A stretch of 64,000 nt of DNA, taken from Mycetocola spongiae. GTDB taxonomy: Bacteria > Actinomycetota > Actinomycetes > Actinomycetales > Microbacteriaceae. Below are positions 9,901 to 18,427 of this stretch, piece after piece (position 1 is the first letter of the stretch; every line of letters begins with the position of its first letter). Position numbers and translations under genes: made by a program. The stretch is from contig NZ_CP080203.1 of assembly GCF_020424085.1 (NCBI RefSeq), positions 1,550,001-1,614,000 of the forward strand. The letters are read 5' to 3'. The notes under the pieces were generated by a model. That model had not been told where the DNA came from. It was given only the letters and a program-made list of their open reading frames with translations, and ran no database searches.

Positions 9901-12900
9901 CTATCCCGCTCGGCGGCGGCGCTCACGGCGACGCGCAGCTCGCCGGTGGCATCGGCCCCAAAGCCATCGCGCACGGTATAGCCGAGGCGGAGCACGCCGG
10001 GTTCGGCATCCTCGGAGGCCTCCACGAGGATCTCATCGCCGGTGGCGGCCACGGTCGCGGTGATCCGTTCGGAGGAGTCCACCGCGATCAGGCGCACGCG
10101 GTCCCCATCGGGGTCCACCCCGGTGAGCGGGACGGCGACGCGGGTATTTTGTCCCGGCACCAGCCGCGCGGTGAGCACCGCGGGCTGGGGCGCGCGGTTA
10201 TTATCCTCGGCGATCACGTTGACCCGCACCTGGCCGGTATCGCGGCGCTCGGGCGAGTTTTCCAGATAGCTGGAGTAGGTCAGGGTATAAACGCCGGGCC
10301 GATTCGGGGCCAGATAGCGCAGCGTATCGCCGGAGATAAAGGCGAGCTCGCCCTCCGCACCCGAGCCGCCCACCACGGGGTCCAGCAGCAGGCGTTCGGC
10401 GCCCGTGCTGACATCATTGGCAAGCACGTCGATATCCACGACGCTGCCGGCGCGCACGGTGGCATAATCGGCCACGGCGATCACCGCGGAATCGCTCACC
10501 TCGGGGAGCTGAAATACGGTGAGCTGGCCCGTGGCCTGCTCCCCCGAGCCATCGCCGATGCGTAGCTCGGCGGTGCCCACGCGGCCCGCCGCCCCATCGG
10601 GGCTATAGCCGGTCACACGCAGCCGCTCCTGGTTCAGGGTCTGCACGGCCAGATCGCCCGAGCTCACGCTCGCGTCTTCCAGTAGTAGCACCCGGTCGCC
10701 GGGATCGGGCACCGCGTCCAGCACGTTCACGATGGTGTCCTGCTGGGCGCGCACATAGGCGCGCGTGGGCGGCAGGGTCAGCCGCGGCGCGGTCTCGGTC
10801 GCGATCACCCGCAGCTGCCCGCCAAATTCGGTCTGGGTGAGGGTATCGCGCACCGTGAGCTGCACGTCGAAGGAGCCCGCGACGGAGGGTTCCACCTCGA
10901 GGGTCGCGGTGCCCGGCTGCGGGGTGAGCCGCAGCTCGGAGGACCCGGCCCCCTGGGGCAGCACGGCGTCCACGAGCTGGAACGAACCGGAGCCGCCGCT
11001 GGCCTGCTCCAGCGGGTGCAGGCTCAGGCGCTGGCCCACGGGAATCGTGACGGCAGCGGATTCCATCCGGGCGCTCGCTGCAGCGAGAATATTCAACATC
11101 AGGGTGCGTTCGCGCTCGTTGCCATTGGCATCGCGCACCACGATATCCACTGCAATCGCTGCATCGGCGGCATTGGGATCGGTATGGCGCACGGCGACGC
11201 GGCCGTCCTCGGTGGCCACCACGCGCACGGGGGCCTCGGGATCGCGCGCGCGGGCCGAGGCGAGAAATAGCGGATCGCCCTGGGGGTCCACCCAGCCGGC
11301 GAGAATCGGCAGCACCAGCGTGCCGCCGGGGGTCAGTTCGGGGCTCGGCCAGGCCAGCTGGCAGCCCTCCACGCCACACCATTCAGGCGCGCTATCGGTG
11401 CCCTCGGGGGCCACCGTGAGCGTGACCGTCGCGGGTTCCGAGACGTGGGTGCCATCGGTGATCTGATAGCTAAAGCTCGCCGTTCCACCGGCGTTTTCGG
11501 CCACCCTGATCGCGAGTCCCTGCGCGCCCGGGAGCACCTCCACGGCACCAAATTCGGCGGGGCTGATCGCTCCGATCAGCTCGGGGATAATCGTGAGGAT
11601 GTCCTTGCGGTTGGGGTCATAATCATTCAACAGCACGGGCAGCAGCGCGTGTCCTCCCGCGCGCACCCCGAAGCTATCGGGCACGGCCACGGGCGGCAGC
11701 GATTCGCTCACATCCTCCACCACCACGGTTCCGCTGTCCTCGCGCGGGGGCTGCGCGAGCGTCCACAGCGAGAGCGGGATCAGGGTGCCCGCGGGCAGGG
11801 TCCACAGCATTCCGGTATCGCGTTCGCTCAGCACCGCTCGGCTGCCATTGCTCTGGATCACCGGGTTCAGGCGGCGGCCCGCGGCCCCGGCCTCGGGGTC
11901 ATAGTCCAGGGTGGTGGTCGCGCCGCTCGCGGAGGACCACAGGGTGCCCTCGGCGGCGTCGAGCCACGCGGCATAGCGCTGCCCGTCCACGCCGCGCGGG
12001 CGCGCGGGAATCCCCGCGGCCTCGACCAGGCGTTCGGGGGCCTCGCCGCCGGCGACCTGCCAGAGTCCGCGGCTATCGGCGATCAGGAGCGGTTCCTCGC
12101 TGCCCGCCGAGGCATGCTGTAATTTGGCGTCCTCGCCCAGCTCCAGGGTCACGGGCTGGCCGATTCCCTGCCGCCAGAGGGTGCCCGATTCGGGTTCCAG
12201 CAGGGCCCAGTCGCCGCCGCTCAGGGTCAGCTGGGGGTCGCGTGCCGCGGCGGCCTCCCGGGGGACCGCGCGCGTGCCGCCCGTGAACTCGCCGCTGGCT
12301 GCGTCATAGGTGCGCACGGCGCGTTCCTCCGCGGAGAACAGGGCCAGCCGCCCGCGCTCGTCCAGGGCGATGGCCGTGGCCAGATAGCCCGCGTTGCTCT
12401 CGCCCGAACCGGCGCTCTCGGTATCCCCCGCCGACTGCTCGGCGTCGGGTTCCTCGGGGCCCGCCGCCGCGGTGCCGGCGAGCGGGTCGATCCGGGTGGC
12501 CCCGGCGATCCGGCCCGCGGCGGTGCCCTCGCGCAGCGAGAGTCCCCCCTCCGCGGCCTGCCCGGGATTATCCTCCAGGCGCCCGGCATAAACCTCGCCG
12601 TTTTCGGTGCGCAGCGCAAAATAGGGTCCCGCGCTCAGCACCTCGCGGGTTCCACTCGGGGTGTTCTCGGCCTGGGTGGAGCGGGCCTCGCTCGCCGCGC
12701 TGGCGCCCTGATCCCCCGCCTCGGAATCGCCGGAGCCCGCGGTATCCAGGGCAAAATCGGCGGGGAATGCCGGGTTGATGGGCCAGGCCCGGCTCAGCCC
12801 GGAACCCAGGATGATGCCGTTTTCTCCCGATTGCAGGACCTGCGCGGGCTCCACCGCCTGACGCACGGTATCAATCTCGCCGGTTTCGGTATTCACCCGG

Positions 12901-13094
12901 GCATACTGGCCGGAGTCCCGGGTCACCCAGACGGAGGTTTCCAGCCGGGGCAGCTCGCGGGTATCAAAGCCCTCGGCAAAAACCGCGAGGGTCACAAGCA
13001 TCAGCACGGCCACGCCGCCCGCGATCCCCGCGATGAGTTTTTTTCTGCCGCCGATGCGGGCTTTGCGCGCGCCGCGCGTGGAGAGCCAGGACAC
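6969..13094 (-). CDS. Giant membrane-anchored Ig-like/fibronectin-type envelope protein (2041 aa)
   Basis: Residues about 19-41 form one hydrophobic helix after a basic N-terminus with no evident cleavage site, so the rest probably lies outside the membrane. Residues about 45-460 have a beta-rich pattern with acidic Ser/Gly-rich inserts. From about 470 there are many beta-sandwich units of cadherin/Ig type, seen in recurrent phrases such as PVLLNDYDPN, DIDVLANDVS, GVDPDGDRVRL and PLLNDVDP. A fibronectin-III-like domain lies near 1575-1665 (GLTNGQQHRFTARAVN). The C-terminal part has several cysteines, possibly disulphides. It is co-transcribed with a kinase, MoxR and DUF58, so it may be the surface structure these proteins control. 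GTG start overlaps the kinase stop (TAGTG). No specific ligand can be predicted. Confidence 0.88.
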   Translation of the reverse strand: MSWLSTRGARKARIGGRKKLIAGIAGGVAVLMLVTLAVFAEGFDTRELPRLETSVWVTRDSGQYARVNTETGEIDTVRQAVEPAQVLQSGENGIILGSGLSRAWPINPAFPADFALDTAGSGDSEAGDQGASAASEARSTQAENTPSGTREVLSAGPYFALRTENGEVYAGRLEDNPGQAAEGGLSLREGTAAGRIAGATRIDPLAGTAAAGPEEPDAEQSAGDTESAGSGESNAGYLATAIALDERGRLALFSAEERAVRTYDAASGEFTGGTRAVPREAAAARDPQLTLSGGDWALLEPESGTLWRQGIGQPVTLELGEDAKLQHASAGSEEPLLIADSRGLWQVAGGEAPERLVEAAGIPARPRGVDGQRYAAWLDAAEGTLWSSASGATTTLDYDPEAGAAGRRLNPVIQSNGSRAVLSERDTGMLWTLPAGTLIPLSLWTLAQPPREDSGTVVVEDVSESLPPVAVPDSFGVRAGGHALLPVLLNDYDPNRKDILTIIPELIGAISPAEFGAVEVLPGAQGLAIRVAENAGGTASFSYQITDGTHVSEPATVTLTVAPEGTDSAPEWCGVEGCQLAWPSPELTPGGTLVLPILAGWVDPQGDPLFLASARARDPEAPVRVVATEDGRVAVRHTDPNAADAAIAVDIVVRDANGNERERTLMLNILAAASARMESAAVTIPVGQRLSLHPLEQASGGSGSFQLVDAVLPQGAGSSELRLTPQPGTATLEVEPSVAGSFDVQLTVRDTLTQTEFGGQLRVIATETAPRLTLPPTRAYVRAQQDTIVNVLDAVPDPGDRVLLLEDASVSSGDLAVQTLNQERLRVTGYSPDGAAGRVGTAELRIGDGSGEQATGQLTVFQLPEVSDSAVIAVADYATVRAGSVVDIDVLANDVSTGAERLLLDPVVGGSGAEGELAFISGDTLRYLAPNRPGVYTLTYSSYLENSPERRDTGQVRVNVIAEDNNRAPQPAVLTARLVPGQNTRVAVPLTGVDPDGDRVRLIAVDSSERITATVAATGDEILVEASEDAEPGVLRLGYTVRDGFGADATGELRVAVSAAAERDSAPITVSDQVRLMRGTSATTTVEPLLNDVDPTLGTLELISVEPNVSGAAGTPEYDRLRAMITLDDLASGRVVLHSGPDAGSHSYRYTVRSTRSGSTAEGLIVVQISDRVGTQAPIVADTTLTARDRAVLAGAGVDVLTGRVRWSSGDPEGLALSVWGDAASRFRVAGPRLIGEYRASGDLVPFRLAGTDNTGAAVETFGFLVVPPLEEIRVGLRAGLRPIEVDENNSVTVSVEDVVERVPGERIELRPGALPTQRAAASCSASGQDIRYSAGAEAPWQDRCLIDVRLPGQNRWTALSLPIQISPREPQVELDGLTRVIRPGGEESVDLAADMVRWQGGRVGDMSALRFSLGERGSLFQLSQEGTVLRVVARADAPPGSEERVIVDVRGAGEGRATLILRVGDAPRETPRGATVSSQCTVGAGGCRVRVVGVPGEFDPFAGRPGGGLVLDSISGSSCPVARFGRAGEDAVEITWPSGQTNGATCTVPFTVRDSQGRLGEGRIEFDAQGLPQAPAAITTAAYTGSSLTLDVALGEALGAHPEVTGVRLGGDGSSSASCAPSTPGTYRCEVTGLTNGQQHRFTARAVNAVGASAETSPVTAWAYQAPRIDSVNAAPRYEPGVTSESQGSVRVSIAAAADTRAFRIDGREGEVPRSGGTTIIDMTLPVGSTQIRVTPLSAFEPPMPGGNAEGDRGTAAVTVAGAPRITGRLGVRAEGDTGLVASGIGGDANGSDRPLSVIYRVAERPAAVPECRVDDGGALIAESGDLASGEFSGLSRRRHHDVRACVSNGYGVVGSDVVSMRTGGKLPTPVVVSGYEVATTPTRTPEGDYAYRLRTAPVVEVLSDMVLQYRQQGADWRSELVLDPNSRATRVEARQCFADELTRCSDPVPVGALTVPTEVIVSGIAECVAADQTVLRPLPTVTAGANRDARVSDLMSDPSRPGLRFAMITWSGAFSALPPLELSFPLCTVPPEDPDEDDK

Positions 13095-14227
13095 TAGGCA
13101 CCCCCGCCGAGCACGCGGGTCAGGAGGAATCCGGCGAGGCCCAGGATCAGCATGCCGCCGGCGCCGAGGCCCAGCGCGGCCCCCGTGGACAGCGAACGTT
13201 TTTTCTCGGGCCGGGCGCGCGTCGCTGTGCGCGAGGTTGTGGCCTGGCCGCGGGCATTTTCGCGGGCCACGCGGCGCGAATCCGGGCGCACCGTGGAGAC
13301 CACGGGGCCGCGCAAACGATCGTCATCGCCGCGCGGGGCCGCGCCGGCCCACTCCTCGGAGATCACATCCACCGGGGTCACGTCATAGCCGTAGAGCCGC
13401 TGCATCGCCCGCAGCGCCTCGGCAAATTCCAGCATGCTGCCATAGCGTTCCTCGGGGTTTTTCCGCAGGGCCCGCGAGAGTACCTCGTCCAGCTGGCCAT
13501 AGGATTCGCCATTGGGCAGCCCCACATAGAGGGCGCGGCTGATGCGGGCCGCGAGGCGGCGGCGCTCGTTTTGTTCCCGGTCCGGGGATTCAAACGGCGA
13601 TCTTCCGGCGGCGAAGGTATAGAGGGTGGCGCCGAGCGACCAGATCTCGCTCGCGACAGAACCGGAGATTTTGGTCTCCACCACCTCGGGGGCGGCCCAG
13701 GGATAGGACAGCGCGATCTGCTCGTGTTCGCGCACGGCGCCGCGCACCTCGGCGATGCCAAAATCGGCCAGGACCGGGCGGCCCAGCGCGGTGACCAGCA
13801 CATTGGAGGGTTTAATATCGCGGTGTAATACGCCGCTGCGATGCGCGGTTTCCAGCGCGCCACATAGGCGCACGCCCACGTCGAGGATCTGTTCCAGGGT
13901 CAGCGGGGTGGCCTTCATCCGCGTGCGCATGGTCTCGGGGCAGAACTCCATCGCGATAAACGCGCGCCCATCCGCGGAGATGCTCGCCTGATAGATCGAG
14001 ATGATCGCGGGATGCGCGCTCAGCCGGGCCATCACATCGGCCTCGGCCTGGAAGGCATGCCGGGTGCGTTCGGTCCACGCCGTGCCGTCCAGCACCTTCA
14101 CCGCGACCACGCGGCGCGGCATGTCCTGCTCATAGAGGAATACCTCGGCAAAGCCCCCGGCGCCGAGCGGGCGCACATAGGTATGGCCGGCGATCACCGG
14201 TGGGGTGCGCGGGGTGCGGCGGGTCAT
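13094..14227 (-). CDS. Membrane-anchored Ser/Thr protein kinase without sensor domain
   Basis: The kinase domain occupies residues about 17-290: glycine loop GAGGFAEVF, Lys44 in VAVKVLD, HRDIKPSN with Asp137, DFG at 155-157 and APE at 179-181, so catalytic residues are complete. The stretch from DFG to APE contains no threonine and only Ser174, unlike PknB-type kinases that autophosphorylate on activation-loop threonines. A Lys/Arg-rich linker leads to one membrane helix (about 350-372), and the protein ends five residues later, so there are no PASTA repeats or other extracellular sensor. Input may come from the adjacent giant envelope protein; this is inference. The ATG overlaps the upstream FHA stop by 4 bp. 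Confidence 0.93.
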   Translation of the reverse strand: MTRRTPRTPPVIAGHTYVRPLGAGGFAEVFLYEQDMPRRVVAVKVLDGTAWTERTRHAFQAEADVMARLSAHPAIISIYQASISADGRAFIAMEFCPETMRTRMKATPLTLEQILDVGVRLCGALETAHRSGVLHRDIKPSNVLVTALGRPVLADFGIAEVRGAVREHEQIALSYPWAAPEVVETKISGSVASEIWSLGATLYTFAAGRSPFESPDREQNERRRLAARISRALYVGLPNGESYGQLDEVLSRALRKNPEERYGSMLEFAEALRAMQRLYGYDVTPVDVISEEWAGAAPRGDDDRLRGPVVSTVRPDSRRVARENARGQATTSRTATRARPEKKRSLSTGAALGLGAGGMLILGLAGFLLTRVLGGGA

Positions 14228-15189
14228 TTCGGGTCCTCCCCGGTGTCCTGGGTTTCGGGCGAGCGCGGGCCCTCGGTACTCTCCCCGCTCCGGTCGATCA
14301 CGCGAATCTCAAAATCCTCGCCGAGTTCCAGCCGGTCGCCATCGCGCAGGGTGGTCTCGGCGCCCTCGATCAGGTGGGTGGTGCCATGCGCGCCGTTCAC
14401 CAGGGTGCCGTTTTTGGAGGCGAGGTCGCGCGCCAGCAGGCCCACCGCAGTGGGCACCAATTCGAGGTGTCGGGCGGAGATCTCGCGGCGCGGTGACCCG
14501 ATCCGGATCCGAATCAGCCCGTCGCCGCCGCGCGTTCCGTCATCGGGGGACCCGCGGCGGCGACCGAAGCGGATGCGCTGATCCACGAGCAGTTCCCGCC
14601 CATCGGGGAATCCCAGCCACCAGTTACTCTCGGTGGGCACGGGATCGGTGCAGGGCGCGGGTTCATCCGAGGGGAACATCACGGCAAAGGCATTGGGGTC
14701 CAGCACGGGGGCGGCGGCCGGGGCTGCCAGCGCCACGGCCCCGGGGTTGCCTATGCCGGCGCGCGCGGCACCATAGCCTCCCCGCTCGGCGGTGCGCACG
14801 CCCACCAGGGCGGCGCGGACGATGCCGTGTCCCAGCGGCAGCAGGCTCAGCTCCGCGGAGGGGCCGTCCTCGCCGTGGCCGGGGAGGGAGAGCAGCGGGC
14901 GCTCGGCATAACCGTGGAGTTCCAGATCCCCGGCGAGCCCCATCCGTTCGCCGCCCTGGGCCTGGGGCACCAGCGTCACGAGTCCAAACGGAATCTCGCC
15001 GCAACGGGAGGCGAGTTGGCGCACCAGATTTTCGGCCGTGAGTTCAGCATCGTGCCTCGCGCGCGCGAGCAGCAAAAAGACCTCGCGCGCGATTTCGGGC
15101 GAGGCGGAGGGCGGCAATAAACACAGTCGCGGGCCCGTGGCAACGGCATAACCCGGCTGCGAACTCGCGGAATCGGCATAGACGAACAC
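14224..15189 (-). CDS. FHA-domain protein, first gene of the envelope operon
   Basis: A 321-residue cytosolic protein. Residues about 1-175 match no family I recognise; residues about 200-305 are an FHA phosphothreonine-binding domain with IRFGRRR, REISARHLEL and LASKNGTLVNG. It should read phosphothreonines made by the neighbouring kinase. The GTG at 15189 follows a 224-bp divergent gap shared with the phosphohexomutase gene, so the operon promoter should lie there; no clear -35/-10 pair stands out. The stop overlaps the kinase start by 4 bp. Confidence 0.9.
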   Translation of the reverse strand: MFVYADSASSQPGYAVATGPRLCLLPPSASPEIAREVFLLLARARHDAELTAENLVRQLASRCGEIPFGLVTLVPQAQGGERMGLAGDLELHGYAERPLLSLPGHGEDGPSAELSLLPLGHGIVRAALVGVRTAERGGYGAARAGIGNPGAVALAAPAAAPVLDPNAFAVMFPSDEPAPCTDPVPTESNWWLGFPDGRELLVDQRIRFGRRRGSPDDGTRGGDGLIRIRIGSPRREISARHLELVPTAVGLLARDLASKNGTLVNGAHGTTHLIEGAETTLRDGDRLELGEDFEIRVIDRSGESTEGPRSPETQDTGEDPK

Positions 15190-15413
15190 CGTTGCAGGGT
15201 ATGTGAGTCTGGCGGCCTCGGGGCCGGAAGTGCGCGTAGTGCACCATGGGCGGTCACATGGGTGTGGATTACCGGCCGCGGTTTCCTGATTTTTCGCCCG
15301 GTGTCGGCCCGTTTGGGCGCGGGGCCCGTTAGAGTATCTTCAATGTCAGAACAGTTCTTAAACCCGCTCCCCGCTCCCCGAGTCGTATGCCCGTGCGGCG
15401 CGGGATTTTGGGC

Positions 15414-17099
15414 ATGAGCGCCGCGGAGCGCGCGGAACTCTTCGCGCAGGCGGAGCGGTGGCTGGCCGAGGATCCCGATCCCGAGACCCGCGCCGAGCTC
15501 GCCGAGCTGATCGCCGAGGCCGCGGAGGGCGAGGTCGCGCTGGCCGTGCTGCGCGAGCGTTTTGCGGGCACCCTGAGCTTTGGTACCGCCGGATTGCGCG
15601 GCGCGCTTGCCGCCGGCCCCACCCGGATGAACCGGGTCGTGGTGGCCCGGGCCGCGGCGGGGCTCTCGGCCTATCTGAATGCGCGCCCGCTGGATGAGCG
15701 CCCGAGCCTCGTGATCGGCTATGACGGCCGCAAAAACTCGCGGATCTTCGCGCTGGATAGCGCCGAGATTGCGGCGGGCGCGGGCCTGAACGTGATCCTG
15801 CTTCCGCGCGCGCTGCCCACGCCCGTGCTCGCGTTTGCGGTGCGCTATTTTGGGGTATCCGCGGGGGTCATGGTCACCGCGAGCCATAATCCCCCCGCCG
15901 ATAACGGCTATAAGGTCTATCTGGGTGATGCCGATGCCGGCTCGCAGATCATCTCCCCCGTGGATGCGGAGATCGCCGGGCATATCCGCGCGGTGGCCGC
16001 GGCGGGCCCGGTGGGGGACCTGCCGCGTTCCACGGAGTATCACACAGCCGATGATGCGGTGCTGGAGGAGTATGTGCGGGCCACCGCGGCGCTGATCGGC
16101 GAGGCCCCCGTGCACCCGGAGGTTCCGCTGAACGTGGTGTATACCGCGATGCACGGCGTGGGCTGGGAGACGTTCTCGCGGGTGCTGCCCGCCGCGGGGT
16201 TCCCGGTGCCCGAGGTGGTGCCCGCCCAGCGCGATCCCGATCCCGCGTTCCCCACCGTGGATTTCCCCAATCCCGAGGAGGACGGCGCGCTGGAGCTGAG
16301 CTATCGGCGGGCGCGCGAGGTGGGTGCCGATCTGATCATCGCGAATGATCCCGATGCCGATCGCTGCTCCATCGCGATCCCCGACCCCACCCGGCCCGAG
16401 GGCTATCTGCAGCTCACGGGCAATCAGATCGGCCTGCTGCTGGGCTGGGAGGCGGCCCGCGGCGCGGGCGGCACGGGCACGCTCGCGTGCACCATCGTGT
16501 CCTCCCCCGCACTCGGCACGGTCGCGGCACACTATGGTCTCGATTTTGTCGAGACGCTCACCGGCTTTAAGTGGGTATCGCGTGTGCCCGGGCTGATCTT
16601 TGGTTATGAGGAGGCCATCGGCTATCTGGTAAACCCGCAGACAGTGCGCGATAAGGACGGCATCTCGGCGGGCCTGGCGTTTTTAGCGCTCGCCTCGCGC
16701 GCCCGGCGGGCCGGTAAAACCGTGCACGATCTGCTGGCCGAGTTCACGCGGCTCTTTGGCTATTTTGCGAGCGATCAGGTGGCAATCAGGGTATCCGATA
16801 CCGCCAAGATTCCGCGCCTGATGGCCGCGCTGCGGGCCGCCCCTCCCACCGAGTTTGCCGGGTCCGCCGTGACGGGCGTGACCGATATGCTGCGGCCCGC
16901 GGGCGGCGGCCCGGGCACGGATGCGCTGCGCTTTAGCCTCGCCGATGGTTCGCGCCTGATGGCCCGCCCGAGCGGCACCGAGCCGAAGATTAAGTTTTAT
17001 CTGGACGTGCAGGCCCCGGCCGAGCGCGCGGCCGAGGCCGATATCCGGCTCGCCGAGCTGCGCACAGCGGTGGGCGAGCTGGTCGCGGCGCTCGGTTAG
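15414..17099 (+). CDS. Phospho-sugar mutase (phosphoglucomutase/phosphomannomutase family)
   Basis: A 561-residue alpha-D-phosphohexomutase that should move phosphate between C1 and C6 of a hexose. The active-site serine loop is TASHNPPADNGYK, the Mg loop NDPDADR, the sugar loop GYEEAIGYLV and the phosphate-binding loop RPSGTEPKIK, all in the standard order. The length fits the PgmB/ManB-type long family rather than short GlmM. An upstream in-frame ATG at 15387 exists; ATG at 15414 is preferred because the family starts near MSAAERAELFAQAERWL. Substrate preference (glucose or mannose) cannot be read from sequence. A mannose-1-phosphate guanylyltransferase lies at 22273-23388. Confidence 0.92.
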   Translation: MSAAERAELFAQAERWLAEDPDPETRAELAELIAEAAEGEVALAVLRERFAGTLSFGTAGLRGALAAGPTRMNRVVVARAAAGLSAYLNARPLDERPSLVIGYDGRKNSRIFALDSAEIAAGAGLNVILLPRALPTPVLAFAVRYFGVSAGVMVTASHNPPADNGYKVYLGDADAGSQIISPVDAEIAGHIRAVAAAGPVGDLPRSTEYHTADDAVLEEYVRATAALIGEAPVHPEVPLNVVYTAMHGVGWETFSRVLPAAGFPVPEVVPAQRDPDPAFPTVDFPNPEEDGALELSYRRAREVGADLIIANDPDADRCSIAIPDPTRPEGYLQLTGNQIGLLLGWEAARGAGGTGTLACTIVSSPALGTVAAHYGLDFVETLTGFKWVSRVPGLIFGYEEAIGYLVNPQTVRDKDGISAGLAFLALASRARRAGKTVHDLLAEFTRLFGYFASDQVAIRVSDTAKIPRLMAALRAAPPTEFAGSAVTGVTDMLRPAGGGPGTDALRFSLADGSRLMARPSGTEPKIKFYLDVQAPAERAAEADIRLAELRTAVGELVAALG

Positions 17100-17116
17100 C
17101 CGCGCGCCGCGGGAGG

Positions 17117-18298
17117 CTACGCGGCGTGTGCGCGCGCTGCCGCGGCCCCGCGCGCGGCGGGCAGCATCAGGATCAGCGCGATCAGCACCAGCCCGGCCCC
17201 CAGCCACAGCGGCGAGACATAGCCCAGGCCCGCCGCGATGCCCAGCCCACCGAGCCAGGCACCCAGCGCATTACCGAGGTTAAACGCGGCGATATTGGCG
17301 CCCGAGGCGAGCGTGGGTGCGCCCGGCGCAGAGATCATCACGCGCGTCTGAAGGCCGGGCACCGAGCCAAAGCCGATGCCTCCCATCAGCAGCAGCGAGA
17401 GGATCGTGAGCCGGGGCGAGGCCGCGCTGAGGGCAAAAAACACCAGCACAAGCGCGAGCAGCGCAAAGAGGGCGATCAGGGCGCGGTCGCCAAAACGATC
17501 CGCGGCCCAGCCCCCGCCGATATTGCCCAGGAACTGCCCCAGCCCAAAAACGATCAGCAGCCAGGGCACCGCCGTCACCGCGAATCCACTCACCTCGGTG
17601 AGGGTATAGGCGATATAGGTGAAGGCCCCAAACATGCCGCCAAAACCAAAGACGGTCACGCCGAGCGTGAGCCAGACCTGGGAGCTGCGGAACGCGGAGA
17701 GCTCGCGGCGCAGCGAGGGCGTCGCCCCGGTATTAACCGAGCGTGGCACCAGGGCGAGCACGCCCAGCAGCGCGATCACGCCGATCACGGTGATCGCCCA
17801 GAACGTGGAGCGCCAGCCGGCCGCCTGGCCGAGGAAGGTTCCCAGAGGCACGCCGAGTACATTGGCGGTGGTGAGCCCACCAAACATCACGGCCACGGCA
17901 AAATTGCGGCGCTCGGGGGCCACCAGGTTGGCGGCCACCACGCTGCCGATGCCAAAAAATGCGCCGTGGCACAGGGCGGCCACGATCCGACCGAGCAGCA
18001 TGATCGTATAGGTCGGGGCGAGGGCGCTGATCAGGTTGCCCAGGATAAAGAGGATCAACAGCCAGGCGAGCACCCCCTTGCGCGGGCGGCGGATGGTGAG
18101 CACGGTGAGGCCCAGCGCCCCGGCGATCACGCTCAGCGCATAGCCCGAGATCAGCCAGCCCGCGGCGGCCTCGCTGACCGCAAAATCGCGGGCGACCTCG
18201 GGCAGCAGACCCATGATCACAAATTCGGTGAGCCCGATGCCAAAGCCCCCGAGCGCGAGGGCGATCAGCCCGGCCGGGAGCGAGCGAGTGGAAGTCAT
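17117..18298 (-). CDS. MFS transporter, DHA1/AraJ-type exporter
   Basis: A 393-residue protein with twelve predicted membrane helices and the short N-terminus of AraJ/YdhP/PbuE-like drug:H+ antiporters (ALGGFGIGLTEFVIMGLLPEVA). It is likely a proton-driven exporter of small molecules; the substrate is unknown. It is divergent from a MarR-family gene across a 129-bp gap with repeated TAGTTGC/GCAACTA sequences, which suggests control by that regulator. Confidence 0.9.
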   Translation of the reverse strand: MTSTRSLPAGLIALALGGFGIGLTEFVIMGLLPEVARDFAVSEAAAGWLISGYALSVIAGALGLTVLTIRRPRKGVLAWLLILFILGNLISALAPTYTIMLLGRIVAALCHGAFFGIGSVVAANLVAPERRNFAVAVMFGGLTTANVLGVPLGTFLGQAAGWRSTFWAITVIGVIALLGVLALVPRSVNTGATPSLRRELSAFRSSQVWLTLGVTVFGFGGMFGAFTYIAYTLTEVSGFAVTAVPWLLIVFGLGQFLGNIGGGWAADRFGDRALIALFALLALVLVFFALSAASPRLTILSLLLMGGIGFGSVPGLQTRVMISAPGAPTLASGANIAAFNLGNALGAWLGGLGIAAGLGYVSPLWLGAGLVLIALILMLPAARGAAAARAHAA

Positions 18299-18319
18299 GC
18301 GGATTTTTCCCCGTCTTGA

Positions 18320-18385
18320 TAGAGTTAGTTGCAGGCGCGGGATAAATCATTGCACACGCAACTATCCAGCGCAAGCAACTATCTG
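18320..18385. promoter_or_regulatory. Probable MarR operators: TAGTTGC and GCAACTA repeats
   Basis: The gap between the MFS gene and the MarR gene holds TAGTTGC at 18326-18332 and GCAACTA at 18358-18364 and 18375-18381. The first is inverted relative to the other two, and the last two are 17 bp apart. MarR repressors commonly bind such inverted heptamers in divergent promoters. Confidence 0.55.
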
Positions 18386-18427
18386 CGTGGCGGGGTCCTC
18401 CCCCGCCCCAAATACCAAGGAGCGCAC

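Noticed and set aside
14976-16532. Long 518-codon open frame on the minus strand
   Set aside because: It is antisense to the phosphohexomutase and in another frame of the FHA gene; its translation is low-complexity and matches no family.
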